A DNA stretch of 64,000 bases, from positions 67,363,058 to 67,427,057 of the forward strand of contig NC_088295.1 of NCBI RefSeq assembly GCF_032854445.1. Reading direction: 5' to 3'. Source of the stretch: Liolophura sinensis. Taxonomy: Eukaryota; Mollusca; Polyplacophora; Chitonida; Chitonidae. The notes under the pieces are model-generated. The model saw nothing but the letters and a program-made list of their open reading frames with translations, did not search any database and had not been told where the DNA came from. Shown here one piece after another: positions 1 through 8,999 of this stretch; position 1 is the stretch's first letter, and each line of letters opens with the position of its first letter. Both the position numbers and the translations under genes were made by a program.

Positions 1-139
1 CATTTTCAGAGTTTATTCTCTGGTATTCAGGGAGGAAAAAAGCTTCCGAAAATGATAACGTACTAAATTCGCTTTAAGTTTTTTTTTTAATTTCCTGCTT
101 CTTGCGTTTCATATTCAAACCCGGGTTGGGTCATATCAA

Positions 140-318
140 AGGCTTGATGGAATAATGTGGTTCGGTGGGGTGTCATGTATGCTGTCACACTCTTAGGCAT
201 GATATTTCAGTGGCGGCAGCACTTTGGTGGCATGAACTCTGCCACAAGAAGACACAGTATATACAGACTAATCGTCGCCATATGACGTTAAAAACCAAAA
301 CATCCATACATACAAGTT
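140..318 (+). repeat. SINE-B fragment
   Basis: It shares the blocks CAGTGGCGGCAGCACTTTGG and CTGCCACAAGAAGACA with the copy at 1555-1747 and ends in a CATACATA run. It lies immediately upstream of exon 329-413 of oxygenase copy A, so the splice acceptor sits just past its tail. No tRNA-like head is visible, so the 5' part is missing. Confidence 0.6.
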
Positions 319-328
319 TCCATTTCAG

Positions 329-3300
329 GACCCTGGTTACATCAGACGATCTCACGTGTTCGACTATGGAGAATTTCGAAATACTCTGTACCATAGTTAC
401 CCCGATGACTTCGGTAAGTAACAGTGATTCTGTTCCAACAGTAAATCACGGTCAGTTCTTAACAAACCGTTTTACCGTCCTTGTTAAGGGTTACAACAAA
501 GAAGTTTTATGTTTATCTCGAGTTTTGCTGATGTGGGCTTTGAGTCTTGGAACTGGGACCTTACTATGTTAAATGACCATCTTGTTTCCTGGTATCAAGA
601 GCTCCATAATTTAAAATTTGAATCGCATGATCGTGTATTTAATTAGTCATGTCCACACATGGGCAGTTTATTCCATGCATTTGGCTATCTATTCGTCTTA
701 CATGAATTTCTCTTGTCCTCCGGTAAACTAAAGTTTTGAGAGTTCATTGCCCACGATGCTAAAGAAATCTCGTCTGTATAAGTTTAAGACGTTGAACATT
801 TCTACCACCAAATATGTGTGGGTGATGTCCTCCAGGTGCCACTAAAACAGCACAAGCCTAGAAGTGCCCCTGAAAAATGATGCGCAGCTCACTGTTAACA
901 GATTCATCATGACCATGGTCATATCATGAGTTCCATTAGCCCTAGACCAATGTGGTCAAACGTAAGAAAATACATCAACAGAATTGGTGGAAGATTTATT
1001 ATTAGAAATATGGCATGTAACTGAGTATGCGCAGTGGATTCCTTGACGTCCGCGATATCTCACTGGTTTGAGTATGCGCAGTGGATTCCTTGACGTCCGC
1101 GATATCTCACTGGTTATCTAGATGAAATGTCCTTGCGAAAAGCGTCAGGAAAAAATGGAAACCATATAACACGTGTATAGGGAGGATACCATGGCTACGT
1201 TGTGACTGTGTAAACAAACTTAACCATAATATATAAATCAAAAATTCATCATGTGTTAAATCCCCGTGCTGCCAAGCATTCGCATTTTCGATGGACCCAA
1301 GTTCAGTACAACAACAACGGCCGTGAACCAGTTCGCCAGAAATGTTTGGAGGCTATACTGTTGTTATAGTATCCCTTCTAGTCAGCCTTATACAAGAGAA
1401 TAAACTTATCTCCAATGGGTTTCCAACCGTAAGTCTAATGGGGAATTTAATGACGAATACAAAAAATCGTCGTGAGGTACACCCGCTAATTTTATGCGAG
1501 AATTAACCACTAGCCCCCAATGCTGCTGCCTCGCTTAGTAAAGAAAAAGGACTGGATGGCCCGGTGTCAGTATAATGCGATGGGCTGAGGTGTCATGTGT
1601 GGTGCTTTTGGCAGGATACTGCAGTGGCGGCAGCACTTTGGCGACCCTGCCACAAGAAGACATAGTATTGGTACATACGCCCAATGACTCCTCGTCATTA
1701 CATGACTGGAAAATTGTTAAGTACGACGTTAAACGTCAAGCATACATACATACATGCATACATACATACATACATAAACACACACACACAAATACACACA
1801 CACAAATACACACACACAAATACACGCACACACACCCTCACACACACACACACTTACTAGCCCTCAATACCCCCTTTCCCCACGTCCACCAGCCACCCTC
1901 CCCTTCAGGATACAGATGCTGCATGTCTTTGTTTTTTGTTTTTATACTTAAACAACAGGTTATCGACCTTAAGAAGCGCACTGTACTTCTATTTATAAGA
2001 CTATACAGAAGAGTGCAAGCATGTATCTTTTCCTTCACAGTACCTCAACCCGGCCAGCTTCGTTTCGTAGAGCATTACGACTCTGGAACCGTGTCCTTTA
2101 TCTACCAGGACAGTGCTGGCGGACTTGAGGTGATCGCACACACTCATTCTTATCGATTACCTTATGTCCGTATTCTGGGTTAGCGTCACTGCCCTGCCCT
2201 TGCCGCAAAACGTTGCTGTATCGCTGAACCTATCTTGGATGAACGAATGGAAGTTTACATGCAGCGGGCGCGTTCATAATAGCTAAAGTATCCTCAATGT
2301 AAAGAGCTACAACGGAGTTAAAGGCTTTCTGTGTTTTGTAGAAGTCAGACATGGCCATAATCATACAATCGTTCGACGGGGAACGTTACTGATGCGAAGC
2401 GATGAAACGATAATTTGAGGCCATGAATCGATGGAATGCAGCGATGGCACGATAGTCCATTGCTTCACAGTATCGTGTAATCTCTGTGCACTATATATCA
2501 TTTCATCGCTTGGGACTGTCGTGCTATATCTTCGTACTATCGTGCCATCGCTTTGTTGCATCGTCGGGCGGTGAAACGATAGGACGAAGGTACACTGATG
2601 GCATTAACCGGCTGGCATATATAAGCCTACATATAGCAGGGCTACTACCCTGCAGACAATTTTAAACATTCCTCCATTGCGCCACTTTATTAAGTACTGA
2701 TATTTCTAGCATATATCTGCCTTTGTTGCATACCTGTTTTAAATTTTCAAACTTCCGTCTTCTGTGCCAAGCTAATTTTTTATTGGTCTATGTATAGGTG
2801 AGGCGAGAATCCGGAGAGTGGATAGCCATACCGTACATGCCGGGCACCGTGATCATGGTAGTCGGCAAACTCATGCAGAGATGGACCAGCGACAGGCTAA
2901 AAGCTGCGGTAATTCTGACACATTCACGTCAATCGCCAATCATCAAAACAAATGTAAAATGCATGTCTGTGTGAATTCCTTGCAGTTTTAAACACTATTT
3001 GGGGGTGGGCATAAATGGTCGTTTTAGTGCGTCTTCACTCATTAACATATTGGAATTTCCCCAGCTGACTGACGTGTGGCTTTTACAATGTAGGCCTACC
3101 TGTTTCAGAGATTTTCACCTTTATCTTCTTCGCTCCCACATATTTGAGGGCATAACAGTAATAAATTGCATCCATTTCGTATCCGCTCCGAGTTACCGAT
3201 AGCACAGTCGGTAGAGCATCCGCGTCGGGAGCGGTACATCTAGGGTCAATTCTGGGTCGAGTCACACCTAAGACTTTAATACGGGAAGTTGTAACTTCCT

Positions 3301-3812
3301 CGTTTGGCCTTCAGGGGACAGTGCAACGACTGGTTGACCCGTATCAGTATAATGGCTCGGGCGGGTCATCTTACTTGCCTGCGGTAAGTCGTTTCAGTTA
3401 AGCAGCGCTAGATAAAAGAGTGGTGGAAATCCGTCCTGCAACAAAGAGGCACATTACATGCATTCTAAGGATTCCTTCGTTGTCACATGACTGAAAAATT
3501 GTTGAGTACTCACTCACTTACTCACTCCGCTCCAAGTTTGAATTATTTTTTTTTTTCATCGTTAAATTTTTCATTAAAGATCATCATTATTAAGCAGTTT
3601 CCTTTTCTTTCCTCTAGTTTCACCGTGTAGTTATCCCCCCTGATCTGGAATCCAGACGAACAGATAGACAGTCCCTGGTTTTCTTTCCGTTAACCGCCGA
3701 TGATTTTGAATTCAAATGTCTGGACGGCTCCAGTACATACGAGCCTGTTACGTCATTCAACTACTGTGTCAAGGATGTTTTCGAAGGAAAATATGTTGAC
3801 GATGATATATGA
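329..3812 (+). CDS. 2-oxoglutarate/Fe(II) oxygenase, copy A (5' part outside window)
   Basis: The last four coding exons of an isopenicillin-N-synthase-like 2OG-Fe(II) dioxygenase are visible: 329-413, 2041-2129, 2798-2908 and 3618-3812 (TGA). They encode 159 residues. All junctions are AG/GT, and the first three exons match copy C exons 5-7 in length (85, 89 and 111 bp) and phase. The second exon carries the metal-binding H-Y-D in RFVEHYDSGT, the family HxD. The last exon carries the distal His in FHRVVIP and the 2-oxoglutarate-binding RQS. Residues seen to be essential in this family are therefore present and the frame is open, so the copy looks functional. The last exon is 36 bp shorter than in copy C and its C-terminal tail (FEGKYVDDDI) differs. 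Small-molecule oxidation is the family role; the substrate cannot be told. Exons 1-4 must lie left of the window. Confidence 0.88.
1022..1115. repeat. 47-bp tandem duplication
   Basis: Two adjacent copies of a 47-bp unit beginning TGAGTATGCGCAGTGGATTC appear identical. The duplication lies in an intron of oxygenase copy A. The lack of divergence points to a recent event or an assembly artefact. Confidence 0.9.
1555..1747 (+). repeat. SINE-B fragment
   Basis: The 3' part of SINE-B: it has CAGTATAATG near the start, then the shared GGCGGCAGCACTTTGG block. It ends with ACATGACTGGAAAATTG and TACGACGTTAAA, followed by a CATA run. The tRNA-like head is absent. It lies in the intron between the first two visible exons of copy A. 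Confidence 0.6.
1778..1855. repeat. CA-rich microsatellite
   Basis: An interrupted (CA)n tract with ACAAATACACAC-type variants directly follows the CATA tail of the preceding SINE-B fragment. It probably expanded from that tail. Confidence 0.85.
2362..2585. repeat. foldback (MITE-like) inverted repeat
   Basis: Positions 2441-2456 (GCGATGGCACGATAGT) and 2536-2551 are perfect reverse complements. Nested further matches exist, such as AAGCGATGAAACGATA at 2397 against a near-complement at about 2497-2512. The element lies in an intron of copy A. No transposase is present and no target duplication was identified. Confidence 0.5.
3187..3530 (+). repeat. SINE-B, long copy with tRNA-like head
   Basis: The tRNA-derived head has an A box TAGCACAGTCGG (3200-3211) and a B-box-like GGGTCGAGTC (3254-3263). 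It is followed by a body shared with the 1555 copy (CAGTATAATG; CACATGACTGAAAAATTG) and an ACTC simple-repeat tail. It lies in the last intron of oxygenase copy A. The B box departs slightly from consensus, so the promoter may be weakened. Confidence 0.7.
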
Positions 3813-5093
3813 GCAACACGCCATGGTATCTTCGAACCATTTCATTTGCTATTCAGAAATTGGGCATGGGTATTGAAATGTTGAGGTGTATATATAATCA
3901 GACAAAATGCCGTTTAGAATATATTTTAAATGTCGGGTCTTAGCCTGTCCTTAATAACCTAGAATCAGGCATCATGTACGACTATTTCATTGGTAGGGGT
4001 ATGACACAGTTTTTACAGGTTCTGCAGTTGTTGGTTGATTGACTTGAAATTGTTTTCGTCTGAAGCCATTTTCAATTTCATCACAACTTCATAGACCTGA
4101 TAGAATAGGCTGTTTAGCGAGCTCACTTGTTTTGTCGACCCTCTCGAAAAGTGCGAAGACAATATACCATTTTCAGACCTCGCTAGCCACAAATGTGCTA
4201 CCCAAAATGATCTACTACAGTTAGCTCACTGATTTAGAGTAGTTTGCAAAAACACTTATCAGTTACACTCGTTCTGCTAGAGCCAATGCACGCTGTGCTA
4301 TTTTGGTTCAACCGTCAATGTGACCTCTTACAACCACGATGTCCATATACAGTGATTTCTGGTTTTGATGCCTGGGAATTTAACACTTCTCTTTGTGCTG
4401 GTCACGAGAGAACACCTGAATAAGACGGGTAAGGCATTAAAATGTGCTGTGGTTGTGGTGATATGCAGTGACTTAGCCATGATAAAAAAAACTACCTCTC
4501 CACTATTCCAGCCCGCTAGGCCGAATGACCTAGAAGCTCTGAATCGCAAGACGGCCACAGATATATTCTTTACGTTTTGTAAATCTAATACTCAGGCTAA
4601 TAACTATTTCAAAAACAGTTACTCACTTACTTAACTAACCTGCAAAAATGTTTCATATAAATGTCGTTTACTATGTTGTGAAAGTAAAAGACTACAGAAC
4701 CAAATTATTGTTTTAAGAGGCAAAAGTGGTCTCTAAACAGTGTAAATCTAGAAACAGATTCACAAGTCAATGGTTGCTGTTTTGTGTTTTTTTTTTCAGA
4801 TATTCCAGAGATTCCTTATCCTTGCAAAAACAAATATAATATATACATGAATAGTTTATTGTTAACATCCCTTCAAGGTTGTTGTACTTCACAAAAGTTA
4901 CACTCACAGCAAAGGCAAACTAAATGCCACCAACCACAAAAAGTCTGTCAAATGATGTTTTTTGGAGAGAAGAATGGTACAGACAGTTGAATTACCATTT
5001 CAGTGGACATAAATGGGCTGAGATTTTGTGAAACCATTCTCGATATCGATATTTGAACTCTCTGTATTGGCACTGGCAGCTGAAGGGCAACTT
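3813..5093. other. spacer after oxygenase copy A
   Basis: AT-rich spacer. Short open frames at 4365-4634 and 4784-4990 have no splice context or recognisable family, and I do not call them genes. No canonical AATAAA signal was noticed close behind the stop of copy A. Confidence 0.5.
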
Positions 5094-5141
5094 ACTAAAA
5101 TCTGTATGGCGACACTGAAAGCAGTGTCGCCATACTTTAGT
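5094..5141. repeat. near-perfect short hairpin
   Basis: GTATGGCGACACTG (5104-5117) and its exact reverse complement (5122-5135) are separated by a four-base loop AAAG. The stem extends as ACTAAA (5094-5099) with TTTAGT (5136-5141) after a four-base bulge on the left arm. It could be the core of a small foldback element or a structured RNA; there is no evidence of transcription. Confidence 0.7.
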
Positions 5142-5200
5142 AAAAAAAAACTGCCTTCTGAATATAAACAGTTCTAATCCCCACCCTGTTATATTGTTTT

Positions 5201-5487
5201 TAATTTAAATGAGGGGGCCCCCGTGGCTCAGTTGGTTAGCACGGTAGCGCAGCGTAATGACCCAGGAGTCCCTCACCAATGCGGTCGCTTTGAGTTCAAG
5301 TCCAGCTCATGCTGGCTTCCTCTCCGGCCATACGTGGGAAAGTCTTGCAGAAACCTACGGATGATCGTGGGTTTCCCCCGGGCTCTGCCCGGTTTCCTCC
5401 CACCATAATGCTGGCCGCCGTCCTATAAGTGAAATATTCTTGAGTACGGCATAAAACACCAATCAGATAAAGAAATAATTTAAATGA
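5201..5487 (+). repeat. SINE-A, intact copy with target-site duplication
   Basis: The element spans about 5213-5475 and is flanked by the identical 12-mer TAATTTAAATGA (5201-5212 and 5476-5487). That is a target-site duplication and indicates a fairly recent insertion. The head has A box TGGCTCAGTTGG (5224-5235) and B box GTTCAAGTCC (5294-5303). The body includes GGGTTTCCCCCGGGCTCTGC and GTGAAATATTCTTGAGTACG, with a short A-rich tail. Confidence 0.9.
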
Positions 5488-5564
5488 AAATAAAGGGAAG
5501 GGGTCTGGGACAGTTTCCAGTCGTTGTGGCGATAACCAACTGAGCCCCCAGCTGGCTTGAACAA

Positions 5565-5960
5565 CAGTCACTTCACATCTTGTAGTTAACCTACATTGGT
5601 GTTTTAGCTAAGTTGAGTTGAACTATACAGTCACCTCACATCTTGAACGTAGGCTATAAAGTCATTTTAGCTAGATTGACATGAACTGCAGTTGCAGACA
5701 CATTTTGTAGGTAGGCTATTTGGTCATTTTAACTAAGATGACTTCAACAGTTACCTTACGTTTGTACTGCTAACATACGTTTACTACCCCTACCGCACAT
5801 CTTTATGTAGGCGGCGATGTCATTTTAGCTAAGATAACATGAACTGCATTTATTGCCGATCTTGTAAGTAAGCTCTTTTGCCAAGTTAGTTCAAAAAGTT
5901 GACCTAAGCTATGATTATATGACATTCTGTACGCAAAAACTGTTGTCATTCTAGCTATAG
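5565..5960. repeat. degenerate ~60-bp tandem repeat
   Basis: Several diverged units recur, each containing CATTTTAGCTAAGAT, then ACATGAACTGCA, then a CACATCTTGTAGGTAGGCT-like block. Divergence between units is high, so the array is old. It lies between oxygenase copy A and the lone exon B. Confidence 0.6.
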
Positions 5961-6303
5961 TAATATTTCTCTGGTGTTAAGATCGTTCTCTGCAACGAGT
6001 GCTCGTGTTTATAAAGGAAATTATAAAGACTTAGGTCAAAAATTGCAAAGAAAAGAACTCAAACTGTGGTTAGTACATTTTTCAGCAGTACAGAATAAGT
6101 GTACAAATTTAAAACTTGCCTGACCTAAACATTTTAACTGTAGCTGTGTTTTTGCGTAAGTCTTGAGACACCTGTTGACAGATTGCAAACTCTGGATAAT
6201 TTGTCCTACCTTATCACAAATTGAAACTTTTTAAAGAAGTTTTAAAGAAATTATGCAGGTTGACCAGGAAATTCCTCGGGTGCAATAGTTTGTTCTTTAT
6301 CAG

Positions 6304-6484
6304 ATGACCTCCACTGACCTCCCTATCATGGACTTTTCCATACTGAACATTGCCAATGTCAAGACAAGCGAAGCACAGTTGTTACGAGAGATGGACAAAC
6401 TGAAGTCTCTGGCTAATTACCTAATTGGAGCCTTAGAAGAATTCGGATTCTGTTACTTGCAAAATCCCGGTGTGCCTGTTGAAG
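6304..6484 (+). pseudogene. lone first coding exon of an oxygenase (copy B relic)
   Basis: The exon encodes 60 residues starting MTSTDLPIMDFSILNIANV, clearly matching exon 1 of copy C (MTSTDLPVVDFSMLNIANV). As in copy C, CAG stands directly before the ATG, so the ATG follows a splice acceptor and a 5' UTR intron. Two features argue against function. The family NHG motif reads NPG here. The donor (GAAG|GTTAGT) leaves 181 bp, phase 1, where copy C has 183 bp, phase 0, so splicing to the copy C second exon would shift the frame. No further exons of a copy B are seen before copy C. A degraded duplicate is most likely; an unusual alternative first exon is the other option. Confidence 0.7.
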
Positions 6485-6992
6485 GTTAGTTGTTAAGACA
6501 CATGTATGATGTATGAAATAGCTGTATGCTTCTTTTCGGTTTCGCTGGTCACAAGAGGTCTTTCGTCGTACAGTCTTAGCCGAGCAAGCAAGAAATTCAA
6601 ATAGCGGACTGCAATAAAACTGGAACACCAAATTTAATGATCTGAAGTTTTCACTTAGATCGCTTCATGATCCCGCGGCCTGAGCGATATCACAATCTGA
6701 CCTACAGTGTAGATATGTCAAACTTATTTTGACCTGCCGCTATAACAGGTGGCGATGATTACGTACATGCTAGTAACACATGACTAGGCCTACATTCTAG
6801 ATGCGTACATCAGCCCGTGGTTGATTGGGTAGTTCTTTCGTAGCTGGATTCAGTACTGGCGAGTTAAGATTCAAATCACAATATTTGATGTCCTTTATGA
6901 GAAACGAGATCTGGAACTTTTCGCAGCAAAGTAAGTTCCCTTGTACTTTTACAATGATTAGGCTATGTCTCTCATTAGTGTAATCCATTTCT

Positions 6993-7284
6993 ATATCAGG
7001 ACGAATGCAGGAGTCTCCGTGGCCGAGAAGGTTAACTCGCCAGCACAGTGCAATGACGCAGGAGCCTCCCACCAAAGCGGTCTCTGTGAGTTCAAGTCAC
7101 GCTCATGCTGGCTTCATCTCTCGCCATACGTGGGAAAGTCTGGCAGAAACCGGCGGATGGTCTTGGATTTCCCCCAGACTCTGCCCGGTTTTCTCCCATA
7201 CTGCTGGCCGCGGTCGTATAAGTGGAATATTCTTGAGTACAGCGTAAAACACTAATCAAATAAATAAATAAACATATCAGGACG
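6993..7284 (+). repeat. SINE-A copy with target-site duplication
   Basis: The copy is nearly full length, from about 7004 to 7273. The 11-mer ATATCAGGACG stands on both sides (6993-7003 and 7274-7284). The body ends GTGGAATATTCTTGAGTAC and an AAATAAATAAA tail. The A box is altered (TGGCCGAGAAGG), while the B-box GTTCAAGTC is kept. Confidence 0.88.
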
Positions 7285-7356
7285 CTATAACTCCCTCCCT
7301 ACATGTTAAGTACTGCTATATACACGCTGGAGGCATGTCACACGATATTATGGTCC

Positions 7357-7547
7357 AACATTATGATGGGAGGAAACCGGGCAGAGCCCGGGGAAAACCC
7401 ACGACCATCCACAGGTTGGTGACAGACCTACCTACTTACGACCGGAGAGGAAGCCAGCATGAACTGGACTTGAACTCACAGCGACCGCATTGGTGAGAGA
7501 CTCCTGGGTCACTAGCGCGCTAACCAACTGAGCCACGGTGGCCCATT
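7357..7547 (-). repeat. SINE-A copy, 3'-truncated
   Basis: Read on the minus strand it begins with the tRNA-like head (TGGCTCAGTTGG, GTTCAAGTCC) and stops after CCCATCATAATG. It lacks the family's CGTATAAGTGAAATATTC tail. Loss of the 3' rather than the 5' end is unusual for a retroposed SINE and suggests a later deletion. Confidence 0.85.
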
Positions 7548-7869
7548 CATGATATTTGGACGTTGAAATCTTAAACATACAGATACAGATGATATGCTCG
7601 GATATAATCAGAGCCATGTTCTGTAAAAGGTTTACCTGTTGTTCACCTGTTGTGATTACCTTACTTTTTCATGCCAGATCGTCCTAACCTACCGACCGTT
7701 GTACGCTCTGTCGAAATACTCTTCATATTCAGATACAAGTAGGCAGTGTTGTAATCATGTTAGCCAATAAACGCTCCGTACGATAAAAAAAAATATGGTA
7801 GTTCAAGTTAACTTGCAAGCCACACAACTATTTAGTGACCCTATGAACTGATCAATAGGTATTAAATTC

Positions 7870-7980
7870 TTTTCTTAATTAATTTTTTACCACCATACTC
7901 AGAAATTTTCACTTGTACAATGGTTGGTGGTAAGTTTTATTACAGGTGGAGAAAACCAGAGATAAGTCACTGTCCTTGGG
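7870..7980 (-). repeat. old SINE-like relic
   Basis: On the minus strand it contains a CTGGTTTTCTCCACC block and a GTGAAAATTTCTGAGTATGG block. These resemble the 3' body of SINE-A but are heavily diverged. Confidence 0.35.
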
Positions 7981-8425
7981 CCAGTAGCTGGCTTACTTCA
8001 GACTTGCATTCCAAATTGGTGGAGAGAGGTGCTTCTCCTTAAATGTGAAATGGATGAATAACCCTTGGTATACAACTTATTGTCACAATGAGAGCAAGGG
8101 AATCTAAATTACCTACAGCCTGAACTGAATCTGTACATGGTGTGCCAGCAATTAGGAGTTCACCACCTGAACACAGAGCCATGCTCTGTATTTTGCTATT
8201 AAAAATAAGATCCATATAGAAACCGTTGGTAATAGGGTGGTGAAAAGGTGTTTACTGCAGAGAAGGTTTCACTCGGCCATCGTTTATTTCTCATCATAAT
8301 TGTACTGGTGTTCAGTGTTCTACCTGAAACCTGTAGCTGAATTAAACTAGGTACTCCATGAAAACGTGAAAGAGAAATGGCGTGGCCAAGCGGTATTATA
8401 CACCTGTACAGTTGATTTACACAGA

Positions 8426-8506
8426 GTGTACCAGGTTTATTTATTTGATTGTTGTTGAACACCACACTCAAGAATTTCTTTATGGGTAGAGGAAACCGGA
8501 GCCTTT
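8426..8506 (-). repeat. SINE 3'-end relic
   Basis: On the minus strand it shows CCGGTTTCCTCTACCCAT, AAATTCTTGAGTGTGGTG and CAATCAAATAAATAAA. This is the tail module of SINE-A or a relative, with the rest missing. Confidence 0.55.
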
Positions 8507-8830
8507 CCTAATTTATTCAATAGCACAGAACAGAACACAGATATGCCCCCTCCTTTCGCAACAACAACGTCAGGAGAAGACGAAATGGAATGTCCCCGGT
8601 AGCTCATTTAGAGATCTTGCTTTCCATCGTCACTTCACGCCTTTGGGATACCAAAATACTATTGTTCACTGATGATACTAGTTGCGCTGCACAGTTTTTA
8701 TAGTATACCAGAAATCTACAGCATATTTCCATTTTTTTTCTTTTTAGCGTGGACATCAAACAGCATCATTGTCGTAAGCTATATCTATAGAACAAGTCAA
8801 CTCTCATTTACTGTTTACAAATATATAAAA

Positions 8831-8936
8831 GAATTAAGCAGCATTTTATCTTGTACACAGGCTGTGAAAATCTTCAAACTGAATTTAGCAGCATTTCATC
8901 TTGTACACAGGCTGTGAAAATCTTCAAAATGAAATT
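8831..8936. repeat. 50-bp tandem duplication next to a start exon
   Basis: Two copies of a 50-bp unit containing TCTTGTACACAGGCTGTG lie about 65-165 bp before the ATG exon of copy C, in its presumed 5' UTR intron. Each copy carries a CACAG that could act as a splice acceptor. Confidence 0.85.
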
Positions 8937-8999
8937 GTCATTCCATTTTAAGGAATCACCAAAATGATTTAAACCATCGATGAAAACAATTTCCTGCAG

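Larger units (their letters stand above)
6485..8990. other. spacer between lone exon B and copy C
   Basis: About 2.5 kb with no convincing exon. It contains two SINE-A copies in opposite orientation, two older SINE-like relics and a 50-bp duplication just upstream of the copy C start. The stretch at 6625-6685 resembles the right end of the insertion found at 11525-11711. The 5' UTR exon of copy C should lie in or before this stretch but cannot be identified. Confidence 0.5.

Noticed and set aside
165-572. 135-codon plus-strand frame
   Set aside because: It covers a SINE-B fragment and reads the true exon 329-413 in the wrong frame; the conserved oxygenase frame is a different one.
1575-2183. 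202-codon plus-strand frame
   Set aside because: Only its end (2041-2129) is a real exon; the rest is SINE-B, CA repeat and intron.
5224-5303. Possible tRNA gene
   Set aside because: The A and B boxes belong to the head of a complete SINE-A flanked by target duplications, not to a free tRNA gene.
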